From Magnolia sinica (taxonomy: Eukaryota; Streptophyta; Magnoliopsida; Magnoliales; Magnoliaceae): a stretch of DNA of 64,000 nt. Both the position numbers and the translations under genes were made by a program. The notes under the pieces were generated by a model. It searched no databases and was not told the DNA's origin. It saw only the letters and a list, made by a program, of their open reading frames with translations. The stretch is from the NCBI RefSeq assembly GCF_029962835.1, contig NC_080590.1, positions 59,022,001 to 59,086,000 on the forward strand, given 5' to 3'. The stretch's first letter is position 1. Each line of letters begins with the position of its first letter. Positions 23,901 through 32,643 of the stretch are shown piece by piece.

Positions 23901-24738
23901 GTAACGGTTACCACCGTTACCTTTACATAACGGCCTTTACGGCACACCAAAAGGAAATGACAGAAGCTAACGATGTTTCCTAGCATTTGAAACGAGGAAG
24001 CAGGACATAAAATTGTAGTTACATCTCTTTTAAGTAGAACTTGAAAGTAGTGTAACTGCAATTTGGAGCCCAGATACTTGGCTTTAGTGTTAAGGAAATT
24101 CTATTGATAGACCATAGTGATAAATCTCTTACTCAGGAATTTCTCAAGCAATTTCCAAAGTTTGAGGTTTTTCTTGGGATAAAATCGTAAAAATCTCACA
24201 AAAAATAAAAAATAAAAATTTTAAATATTTATTATTAGTTAGTAAATAGTTTTAAATTATTAATATATAATTATATAATGAACTGTTAAATTTACAAATA
24301 ATTTTCATGTTAATATCGGGTTAATTTTGTGAAAATAAAATACTATTGATATTTGGAAAAACTCATGATATTATTGAAATAATATCATTATAATTTTCAC
24401 GTGCGAAAATGCCATAGGATTTACAAAATCTCAATGATATTTGTCACGGGGTGCTAGACTAATAATTGTAATTAATTCAATTGTGTATACAAACGCACCT
24501 ACAAGAAAACCATCAAAATACACAGTTAAGCTACTTCTCTAACAAGTAATCAAAGAAAGCCAAGAAATTCAAGTGTCGACGTAATGTACCTTCTATTTCA
24601 AACATTAGGAAACACAATGTTTATAAAATTTTGCTACATAATGGAGAAAACACAACATCAAGACATGCATGGAAATGGTACCAATCCTAGTTTGGCTTGG
24701 ATTTACTATATATTCTGAGGTGGAATTCTCATGCATAC
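20969..24738. other. Long intron of the CWZF-like gene with repeats
   Basis: This intron between exons 3 and 2 is where I looked hardest for a CW-finger exon and found none. It holds a GACTCG-rich repeat with a tRNA-like core (22810-23290; B box AGGTTCGAATCTAC at about 23100), a 70-bp tandem duplication (about 22891-23030) and the CCGTTA-rich element at 23625-23945. The remainder (21045-22800, 24000-24600) is AT-rich and featureless. Confidence 0.55.
23625..23945. mobile_element. CCGTTAC-rich palindromic element
   Basis: The block ACCACCGTTACCTTTAC occurs near both ends (about 23651 and 23909). AACGGTGG, CCGTAATG, GGCCGTTATAACC and GTAACGGTTACC fill the space, giving many short inverted repeats. 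It looks like a foldback MITE, but I could not fix the exact ends or a target duplication. Confidence 0.45.
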
Positions 24739-24809
24739 CCAGATTCTCTGCAGAAATCTCTCTCGAAATCCTTCTGGCAATTACCCAAAACATCTTTAAG
24801 CCTCTGATC

Positions 24810-26106
24810 CTGTGGGAAAGAGAATTAAGGACTCAATAATGCAAATGAATTAGGCCGTGAGTTCTAACAAGCAGTGCCCACATTGCAGTGATCAGACCAT
24901 TGATCTTCTCAGACACCACCATAACAGACCATGCCATAAATGTTTCCATATTGGAATGTGGACCTTTGTAGTATCCTCTTTCATTAACCGTCCATTTGCA
25001 GGCCACCAATCAATGGCATATTTGGGGCTTAGACCATCCATAGCGGGACCATCAAATCAATGGTCTATATCAACAAAACATGGGCCCCACTTGCACAAAA
25101 AAGGGTGGGGCTGCTATGCATACCCTTGGGCTGAGGATAATATAATTATTAATTACTGCAATGTAATGTATAGTAATTATATGATCATCAACCTAAGGAT
25201 ATGTATGGTAGCTTAGGTTCCTCAATATGTACAGGCGGGTCCCTACAATTCAGGGATCTAACCATTGATCTCATAGGCCCCATTGAGGATTGACGATACC
25301 CCAAAAAATAACCCTGATGAGACAACTAATGAAAGAAATATCTTCTGGCATGTGGCAAATTGATAAATAATTCAAGAAATACGACAACCATTAACATTCA
25401 AGTGAAAAAAAAAAAAGGAGGGGAGGGGGGGGAATTAGATGGCTTGCATCTCTTCCAATCTGGAAATTTGGAGAATTGGCCAGTGGGACCCATCAGAACA
25501 ATGGCCCCACTTTTATGGGCCATATCCCATGAATATCCACCAAGGTTGGGTGAAGGTATCTGTTACCAGGGTACATATCAAGACCACACATACAAATCCA
25601 AAATCACAAGCGTCCATTATGGGGACCATCAGGAAGTTTAGATGACATACTTGATCCAACCGTTCAAAATGTGACTCCCACCAGGATGAACGGAAAACAC
25701 AGATATCAGCCCAATCCAAAACTTCCGTAACCCTAAGATCGGGCGTTCGATCCCCCGCTGTTTCTTTTGGTGGGTCCCACTTGGGTTTTGGATCAGCCTG
25801 ATTATTGCGTTCACGTCCGAACATGATCTGCCACAACGAATGGATGAGACATCACGGTGGGCCCCACCGATCTTTTTGGGTTACAGCAATTCCATCTAAC
25901 CCCGTGTTTGGTCCCATCACAACCAACGGTTTCGATTACCAAGCTGTGGACCCCACTTGTGCAAACTGACGGTTGCAAGGGTACTATCCACGTCCTAGTC
26001 CTAACATTGATATCTCTAGTAAAGGAAAAAGGGGGGCCATTCCCAACGTGCGCAGGGATTCACGCCAAAGAGAGAAACCCAGAAAGAAGAAGAAGAAGAA
26101 GTTTAC
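24810..26106. other. Intron 1 of the CWZF-like gene
   Basis: Non-coding. Pieces of the GTGGGCCC/ATCAATGG repeat style are present at 24890-25110 and 25480-25990, among them GTGGGCCCCACCGATC at about 25857. There are an A-rich run and a G-rich run near 25405-25432. No exon is recognisable. Confidence 0.5.
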
Positions 26107-26149
26107 AATGTAAGAAAATGCAACATCGGGATCGAAGCTGAAGGCAATC

Positions 26150-26341
26150 TTGTTTTTTCTTCCCCCTATAGACGAAAGCATCTTCACCACTGCTTATGCC
26201 TCCGGATTCCCACCTCAAAACTGGATTTCAGAAACCCTGAAATCACTTCTACACGAAGCGCACGAAGAAAATCGTACGGACGAATGCTCGATTTCCGAAT
26301 GCTGGTCTGAGTTTTTTGCTATTGCAGAAGCTTTGTTATAA
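26150..26341 (+). CDS. Unidentified small ORF, divergent from the CWZF-like gene
   Basis: This 63-residue frame contains TTAYASGFPPQNWISETLKS and ends ECWSEFFAIAEALL before TAA. The composition looks protein-like (balanced Leu/Glu/Trp, no low complexity), unlike most short ORFs here. I do not recognise the family. Its first ~30 bases overlap exon 1 of the minus-strand CWZF-like gene, so only one of the two can be coding there. It could be an exon of a divergent plus-strand gene or chance. Confidence 0.25.
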   Translation: MFFLPPIDESIFTTAYASGFPPQNWISETLKSLLHEAHEENRTDECSISECWSEFFAIAEALL

Positions 26342-26400
26342 GAGAAGGCAAAGAGCATTTGGAAGGTTTCAGAAAATATTTGATTGAGAGGGTTTTTGGT

Positions 26401-26837
26401 AAATCGGATTGCATACTAAATTCTGTGCGGCCCACCCTAAATGTATATGGTTTATCCACGCCGTCCATCAGTTTTTTCCAAATTTTTTTTTAGGACCACA
26501 CCACAAGAAACAGTAGAAATAATGATCTCCACGGTTGAAACCTTCCCAGAGCCCACAGTGATTTTTATTTATCATCCAAACTATTCATAAGATCATAACG
26601 TCATGGATGAATGGAAAAAACAAGTCTCAGATCCAAAACTTCTATAGCCCCCAAGAAATTTTCAATGGTGGACGTTCAATTTACACTATTTCCTGTATGG
26701 TGGTCCACTTGAGCTTCAGATCTGCTTCATTTTTGAGTTCAAACCCTAAAATTATCTATTAAAATGGATGGACGGATTCGATAAAATGCAAAAATCACGG
26801 TGGACCCCACAGAGTTTACTCAGTACGCAATCCGCTT
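26401..26837. mobile_element. Foldback MITE, GCGGATTGC family
   Basis: The left end AAATCGGATTGCATACT and the reverse complement of the right end AAGCGGATTGCGTACTG match. Inward, GCGGCCCACCCTAAATGTAT with CCACGCCGTCCATC is mirrored by GATGGACGGATTCG with CACGGTGGACCCCAC, so most of the 437 bp can fold on itself. No coding content. The target duplication is unclear. Confidence 0.75.
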
Positions 26838-27315
26838 CTGGTGGTTGTTGGAAGGTTTCGTTTCCGTGAGATTTGTTATTTCCACGCGCGTGCGATGTCG
26901 TACATATTCACACGCGACTCACGTGCAAATATGAAATGTGTGCATGAGATCTGAGCTTTCCACGTGGTTTCAAATAACAGATAAATATACTATTCGGGTG
27001 AGCCACAGCTTACAAGGTAAACCGATGGTCACATTTTTTTTTCTAACCAATGATTTCTTTTGATATATTGTAGCCAACCAAAGGCTTAAAATGGACTGAT
27101 TTTAATGTCAGAAGACCTGAGCAGTGTAGATCACATTATAGAGAGATCAGATCTCACACGTGTCATACTATGGAACATGCACCCGTGTGTAAATGTGTAC
27201 ATATTTCACATGTGCGTGGAATTAGCAAACCTCATTTGGGAAGTGCTTTATTTGGAGAGAGCACATCACCTGCGCCCCTTCATCTTCCAACACGGTGCGG
27301 CCCTGAAAGTGGGGA
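26838..27315. other. Intergenic stretch between foldback MITEs
   Basis: It contains several CACG/ACGTG words (26880-26960) and no reading frame of note. No gene is seen. Confidence 0.5.
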
Positions 27316-27845
27316 AGCGGATTGCATACTGAGTAACTCAGTACGGTAAGCGTACTGAGTAAACTCCATGGCCCCTGTGTCATTCATGCATTGTATCCAC
27401 TCCGTCCATCTCTTTTAACACATAATTTTAGGCTTTATACCAAAAATAGATTATATCAAATTTTCAAATGGACCACACCACCGGAAACTGTGTGAATTGA
27501 ACATCTACCGTTGAAAAATTCCTGGGGACAACAGAGGTTTTAGATCAAGCTAATATTTGTTTTTTCCCTTCATCCATGTCCTTCTGATCTTATGAACAGG
27601 TTGGATGACAAATAAACATCACTGGGGGCTTTAGAAAATTTTCAACGGTTGAAATCAATACTTCCACTTTTTCCAATGGTATGGCCCACTTGAGCTTTGT
27701 ATATGCATCAATTTTGAGTTGAACCAATAAAATGATCTGGAAAAAAGAATAAACGGCATGGATAAACCACATACATTCGCGGTGGGCCCAACTGAGTTTA
27801 CTCAGTACGATGAGAGCGTACTGAGTAACTCAGTACGCAATCCGA
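27316..27845. mobile_element. Foldback MITE, GCGGATTGC family, with flanking duplication
   Basis: The ends AGCGGATTGCATACTGAG and (reverse complement, right) ATCGGATTGCGTACTGAG are followed on both sides by GTAACTCAGTACG palindromes. The interior arms (ATTGTATCCACTCCGTCCATC opposite ACGGCATGGATAAACC) are inverted. CTGAAAGTGGGG occurs just outside both ends (27304-27315 and 27850-27861). It is a probable target duplication of 9-12 bp, which fits a Mutator-type element. Confidence 0.8.
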
Positions 27846-28254
27846 TTTCTGAAAGTGGGGCCTACCGTTATGCATACATCCACTCCGTCCATCTGTGTTT
27901 CCACGTTATTTTAGGGTGAGTCCGGATCCTCTGTTTTCTAGTCAACAGAGATTTCCTGATACCCTAATCCTCATTGGTCCACGTCATCACTTACTAAAAA
28001 AGTAAAAATAAATAAAAATAAATAAAAGCTTCGGACGCCGAACCATTAGGGTAACAGGAAATCCGTGTTGACCAAATAACAGAGGATCCTGACTCTTATA
28101 GGGTGCCATCCCAAAAATGAAGCAGTTCAAAAAATTAAAAAAAATTAGGTGGCTCACACCATTAGGAAACCTTAGTGTCCACCATAATGTTTATTTTCCA
28201 TCCAACCTGTTGATAACAGGACTCAGACCTTGGGGTAAAAATAAATATCCGATA
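27846..28254. repeat. Truncated foldback repeat, interrupted by a MITE
   Basis: GGGGCCTACCGTTATGCATA and ATCCACTCCGTCCATCTGTG (27857-27895) resume after the nested MITE with CCAAAAATGAAGCAG and ATGTTTATTTTCCATCCAACC, the order seen in intact members. It breaks off near 28254 where gypsy sequence starts. Confidence 0.6.
27919..28095. mobile_element. 177-bp Mutator-like MITE nested in a foldback repeat
   Basis: The left end AGTCCGGATCCTCTGTT and the reverse complement of the right end AGTCAGGATCCTCTGTT match, and similarity runs on through GATTTCCTG and TACCCTAAT, for about 50 bp of terminal inverted repeat. The flanks TTTTAGGGTG (27909-27918) and TTATAGGGTG (28096-28105) are a near-perfect 10-bp duplication. 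Confidence 0.85.
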
Positions 28255-29074
28255 GGACTGTGAACTACTTATTTGGTGTAAATATCATAAATGTACAGTA
28301 AAACAAGATAAAATATTTAGCCATCGGCAATATTCCTTTTGCACCAACCATGCAAAAAGAACAATATTAACATCAATATATTGGCTAGTGCAATAATTTC
28401 CATTAATCATGTGATGAAGAGGTTGTCATAATACTTTAATAGCCGTTGTTGCAGTTAATGAACCTTCTGCTCACAAAGAGGAGTTGCAAGTTCAATAGGT
28501 TTATGAACAATGAAATTCATTGCCTAGTCTAGTGCTTATTCTACCAAATTCAAATAGATCTTTGACATCTCGAGCTGAACCTCTTGAGATAACGTCAGCC
28601 AGGATGGTCAATATGCAAAGGGGGATTTAACACATTGTAGAGTTGTCCCAAATTTAGGCTGAATACTCACGAGTCCAAATCGAGGCCTTTAATAGATAGA
28701 TGGTTGGCCACACCAAGAGTATGAATTGGTTAGTGCCTTTGTTCGCTGAAAGAACAGCTGTTGCACTTCAGCAACAGGCCAATGTAAGCTTTGTTGGGAT
28801 TTGGGCACCTGTACCACCAGTCCAGCCAATGCCACAGGCACTTCCTTTGAAGCGAAATACACCACCTATTCCCATTCATGGTCCGATTATGGATGTGCAA
28901 AATTTACCGATACCAATAGATTTTAGACGTCCTGAACGTATTCCTATCCGGGAGATGTGAAATTCACCACTAACATTAGATTTCGGGCGTCCTGGACGTG
29001 AAAATGGAAACGTTATTCATGAAGTCAGGAATCAATGGATGCATAGAGGGAAACCTTTGCATAGAAACCAACCA
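28255..29074 (+). pseudogene. Ty3/gypsy gag-region fragment, copy 1
   Basis: This DNA aligns throughout with 32655-33530 of the downstream gypsy copy; shared words include GAGTCCAAxxCGAGGCCTTTAATAG and CACCAGTCCAGCxA. It includes an 86-codon open stretch (28700-28960) in what would be the start of gag. The 5' LTR is missing: similarity begins right after the primer-binding site. The 3' part is deleted: at about 29070 it jumps to LTR sequence. It is non-functional. Confidence 0.7.
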
Positions 29075-29578
29075 ATCAAACTAAATAGATCAATTTATCA
29101 TTTATCTCAGTTTATCCTAGGAGTAGTGATAATTTAGTAGTTGTAATTCTTAGTTATAATCTTTAGTTGTAATCTAAATCTACGCTCATATGTTAGATTT
29201 GTTCTTTATCGTATATCATGCAATTCTTTCAAGAGATACATTCTTGCAGTTACTATTAGTGACGGATTATGAGTTTTTCCTTTTGTTTGATTGCACTGGC
29301 ATTTTGAAAGTCCTTTCTTGTGAAATGAACAAAAGAACCTATTTTCGAATGAAGAACCCCACCCTTTAATTATCGCCTGATCATTATCAAATTTTACAAG
29401 TGACTAAGTAAGTGACCGATCTTCTCATAATCTAGTCATATATGTTCATATTGAACGTATCTGCATATTTAGGTGCTTGGGGTCGAAGTTGATTAGTTTG
29501 GATTAAGGCATTATATTGATTCTGGCACGCCCACGCACACTACATGTGATAAAAAGCAAACTGAAGTGTCAACATTTT
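29075..29578 (+). repeat. Ty3/gypsy LTR-like segment, copy 1
   Basis: It is closely similar to 30056-30312 plus 32404-32643: TAGTTATAATCTTTAGTTGTAATC, CCTTTCTT(G/A)TGAAA, TTATCGCCTGATCATTATCA and GGGTCGAAGTTGAT all recur in order. It ends CAACATTTTT directly before the primer-binding site, so this is the 3' part of an LTR on the plus strand. Confidence 0.65.
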
Positions 29579-29654
29579 TAGTATGCCTAATGGGACTCGA
29601 ACCCACATTCGCTTGATTAGAAGTCAAATGCCTTATCCATTATGAGAAAGCCAG
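29579..29654 (-). pseudogene. Nearly full-length antisense tRNA-Arg(UCU) copy at a gypsy primer-binding site
   Basis: The reverse complement reads as a tRNA: a D-arm-like AATGGATAAGG, an anticodon arm TTTGA-CTTCTAA-TCAAG (anticodon TCT, Arg), a T arm GTGGG-TTCGAGT-CCCAT, and a degenerate GCATACTA where an acceptor strand plus CCA would be. The last 18 nt correspond to the element's primer-binding site, seen less mutated at 32738-32755 (TGGCACGCCCA...). The other copies match a tRNA over about 18 nt only; here the match extends through the whole molecule. The acceptor stem no longer pairs, so it is not a working tRNA gene. Confidence 0.7.
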
Positions 29655-30055
29655 TAGGAGGGTGACATGTGCCATTACATATGGAATAGGAAGTGGATGA
29701 AAAGATCTTTAAAATACTTGAAGCACTCTTTTTCAAGGTTTATAGCTGTCATAAATCTAGTTTTACAAGTTAGGAGATGGTCAACAGAGTGTCGTGATCG
29801 AGTTAAAAGTGATGAGAGAAATGTGGTCGAGTTATTCAAGATACAAAAGCGACCGAGAGAAACAAAGTCTTGACGACAGAAAAGGAACTACTATGGAAAA
29901 AAAAATGTAACAAAAGAAGGACCAAGATAAGAGAAAGATCTAGAAAGACTTTTCGACTGCCATAACCATTGTAGTAATGGAAAAAGGATCTAGAAGAATA
30001 AGCTGTAAATAGCAAAGAAATCCGACAGAAAAGACCCAACCAACCAATCCAACAC
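29655..30055. other. Spacer between two gypsy LTR segments
   Basis: Purine-rich with GAAAGATCTAGAAAG-like runs. It may be 5' leader sequence of copy 1. The 68-codon ORF at 29667-29873 has no recognisable similarity. Confidence 0.4.
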
Positions 30056-30576
30056 AAAACCAACCAAACCAAATCCATCAATTTATCTTTTATCTCATCT
30101 TATCATAGGAGTAGTAATAATTTTTAGTTATAATCTTTAGTTGTAATCCAAATCTACGCTCATACGCTAAATTTGTTTTTTATCCTTTATCACCCGGTTC
30201 TTTCAATAGATGCATTCTTTCAGTTGCTCCTAGTAATGGATTGTGAGTTTTTCCTTTTATTTTATTACACTATTATTTTGAAAGTCCTTTCTTATGAAAG
30301 GCACAAAGTAACTATAACACCCCGTACTTTTCTATACTTGGGTGTTACCATGAGAACCTGACTTAGTATAAATGCATGTAGGGTTAGCGTTCTCTCACTG
30401 GTTCATGGTTGAACTTAACACCGAGTTGGGTCAAATCAGGTGACTTATTTCCTTTGATTAGTAGGTAAAATCATTTCTATTAGAGTGGTGTTTGATCTCT
30501 AATCGCATTGTTTTAAGTAAAATAAGATATTCAAAATCCTTAATTAGGACTTTATTCAATTGAGTTGAAGCTGGGT

Positions 30577-30704
30577 CCTTACTCTTGCTCGAGTGGTAGA
30601 TTCTCTGGAGTTTCATCTCCCGGTCAAGGGTTCGAGTACCCATAAGTGGTGAAATTCCACCCGTGTGAGTGTGGGGTGTGTGTGCGTGTGTTTAAAAAAA
30701 AATT
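30577..30704 (+). mobile_element. tRNA-derived SINE with 16-bp TSD
   Basis: It has an A box TTGCTCGAGTGGTAGATTC, a B box GGGTTCGAGTACCC, a GTGTGTGGGGTGTG-type 3' region and a terminal A run. The flanks TGAGTTGAAGCTGGGT (30561-30576) and TGAGTCGAAGCTGGGC (30705-30720) are a 16-bp target duplication with two differences, the hallmark of LINE-assisted retroposition. It is inside the solo LTR. Confidence 0.85.
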
Positions 30705-31194
30705 TGAGTCGAAGCTGGGCCAAATCGCCCCTAGGGCAAGTTGAATCGTAAATCAAGGTGATTTAGTCTCCAAGCTTCTAATAGATTTTAGATTAGGGTT
30801 TAAGTTGGGTTTAATTAAATCGAATTTTGACTGAAATGTAGGAATTTGGAGTTTTTCTCATTTTTGTGCATATTGGAGTCTATACTCGATTGAAGCTGCA
30901 CTCTAAGGTGAGGACCCACCCTTTGAGTTTCCCACTTAAATCCATTAATCTAGACAAATATGATGCCTTGATTCTCTCATTAAATTATTTGTCTTACTAT
31001 ATGAATATGATAATCTGTTGCACCCTTGATTCCTATGTTAGCTAATGAACATATCTCTTTAATTTTGGTAAGCATAAATGATTGATGATAATATGCTATC
31101 TTTAGTTGTACACATGTTAATTAATTGTATGATTGTCATTTGCGATCATTTGATGGATTGAATGGAACTTGTCATGGTCTTACTATCTTGTGGT

Positions 31195-31310
31195 CCATAT
31201 TTGACTTACATGGCTTGAATCGCACATCTGCCTTATATGGCTTGGATCGCACATTGCCTCATATGACTTGGATCATATATTTGCCCTTTGTAGCCTTGAT
31301 GGAACATTAA
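31195..31310 (+). repeat. Short tandem repeat of about 31 bp
   Basis: Units of the form TGGCTTGGATCGCACAT, then (T)TGCC(T)TATA, occur about three to four times with several changes. Confidence 0.6.
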
Positions 31311-31340
31311 CGCCCTTTTGTGGCTAGCTGATTCTCTCTT

Positions 31341-31815
31341 CATCTTGCGGTGTTCAATCGTATAGTGATTTTCAGGTGGAGTGGGTGTTCGCTTAGCGAT
31401 TTCCTAGCCATCTTGCGGTGTTTACGTACGATATGATTTTCGAGTGGAGTAGAGTTTTGTATGTTGGTTTTCTAGCCATCTTGCGATATTCGATCGTATT
31501 GTGATTTTCAGGTGGAGCGGGTGTTCGCTTAATGATTTTCTAGTCATCTTGCAGTGTTCACGTACAATATGATTTCCGGGTGGAGTGGGTGTTCATTTAA
31601 CGATTTCCTACTCATCTTGCGGTGTTCACGTACGATATGATTTCTGGGTGAAGTAGACGTTTGTATGCTGTTCTCTGTTCATCTTGCGGTGTTCGGTGGT
31701 ATTGTGTTTTCTGGGTGGAGTGGGTGTTCGCTCAACGATTTCTTAGTCATCTTGCGGTGTTTACATATGATATAATCTCCGGGTGAAGTAGAGGTTTAAA
31801 GCTTGATTTTTCAGT
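31341..31815 (+). repeat. Seven-unit 68-bp tandem array with two unit types
   Basis: CATCTTGCGGTGTT-like unit starts fall at 31341, 31409, 31477, 31545, 31613, 31680 and 31748, a period of 67-68 bp. Four units carry GGAGTGGGTGTTCGCTTA (type P) and three carry AGTAGAGTTTTGTATG (type Q), in the order P Q P P Q P Q. The array is part of the solo LTR. Confidence 0.85.
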
Positions 31816-32643
31816 CATTTTATGAAGTTTGTAAGATTGATTATTTTGACTACTTGGACACATTCCCTTGCATTTCTTAAATGTTAAAATTGCGTTGACT
31901 AACTTAGTTATGAATATGATCATGATTTAAAATTGCGTTCTCATATATTATTATTTATGTTAGATTATGAATGATAAGTGTGAAATCTTAAAGGGTGCTC
32001 ATCACTACGATAGTCATTGACACTATCAAACCGTAACAGTTGATATAGGTGTAGAGTGAGCTGATGTTGTTCACTGGGTTATTAGAGCACATCGGGTAGC
32101 TGAGGAGCTAAACGGGGTTCCTGCAGCCCATATTGAGCTCCACCGTTAGATGATAGATTTTTGTTTCTTTTTAATGAACTTTGCTATTTGAGGATTGTAT
32201 AACTCCTGTATGGGCACTACATTTGGATTTTTATTATAGTTGGAGTGCTTTTATACAATGCATGGTTTACTCTAGCTTCGTTGCTGTTAACTTTGATTAA
32301 TGTTAAGCGGTTCAAATTTACACTAAATTTTATAGGCTAACACTCGGGATTTTGGAGAACGAGTCATATGCTCGGGTTTAAAAAATGGGGGCGTTATAGT
32401 AACCTATCTTTAGAGAAGGAACCCTATCCTCTGATTATCGCCTGATCATTATCAAATTCTACGAGTGGCTGAATAAGTGACCAATCTTCTCAGAATCTGG
32501 TCATATGCATTCGTATTGGACATATCTACTTATTTCATCGCTTAGGGTCGAAGTTGATCAGTTTGGATCTAGCCGCTATATCGATTGTAGTATGCCCCCG
32601 CACACTATACATGAGAGAAAACAAACCGAAGTGTCAACATTTT

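Larger units (their letters stand above)
12359..26181 (-). pseudogene. CW-type zinc-finger family (CWZF)-like gene, CW finger absent, frameshifted
   Basis: Nine exons join on the minus strand: 26181-26107, 24809-24739, 20968-20859, 20732-20540, 20351-20076, 19588-19428, 16882-16722, 15854-15718 and 12463-12359 (TGA at 12361-12359), about 430 codons. All junctions have GT/AG. Family blocks appear in order: DPDVAFSYI then DQRLKDVLGNCQKDFE; EISAENLG then PKFGQFGSFLP; LKIHLKVGVGE; LKEAIDLKHSADRLK; YLRAALKFLLAASMFE; and AAAALVYKCMEVAYMRVIF, then QESSPSSA. Plant members I know are much longer (well over 1000 aa) and carry a CW finger that binds methylated histone H3. No WxCC...CxxW segment is visible here, and the centre of the protein is missing. 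Exon 2 is 71 nt where 70 would keep frame; the extra base lies in GAGAGAG at about 24755-24762. Translation past it stops in exon 3. The start (ATG at 26181) is the first in frame, but family N-termini usually have an acidic EEGEA stretch before it. I infer a decaying or rearranged duplicate; an assembly error at the GA run is the alternative. Confidence 0.75.
30313..32398. mobile_element. Solo LTR, 2086 bp, with 5-bp TSD
   Basis: It begins TATAACACCCCGTAC and ends GGGGGCGTTATA, matching the common TGTAACACCCCG...GGGCGTTACA gypsy LTR ends with one transition at each terminus. The flanks are both GTAAC (30308-30312 and 32399-32403). No internal coding region is present, so this is a solo LTR left by LTR-LTR recombination. 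It contains a SINE, a small ~31-bp repeat and a 68-bp tandem array, and lies inside another gypsy LTR. Confidence 0.85.
30056..32643 (+). repeat. Ty3/gypsy LTR, copy 2, interrupted by a solo LTR
   Basis: The two halves, 30056-30312 and 32404-32643, together align with 29075-29578. They are separated by the 2086-bp insertion described at 30313 and its 5-bp duplication. The LTR ends CAACATTTTT, followed by a primer-binding site at 32644. Confidence 0.65.

Noticed and set aside
29579..29654. A functional tRNA-Arg gene
   Set aside because: The acceptor stem does not pair, and the 3' end coincides with the retroelement's primer-binding site with CpG-type transitions. It is a tRNA-derived copy, not a working gene.
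31341..31815. Regularly spaced repeats resembling a CRISPR array
   Set aside because: Units are contiguous 68-bp tandem repeats with no unique spacers, in a plant solo LTR. This is LTR subrepeat structure, not CRISPR.
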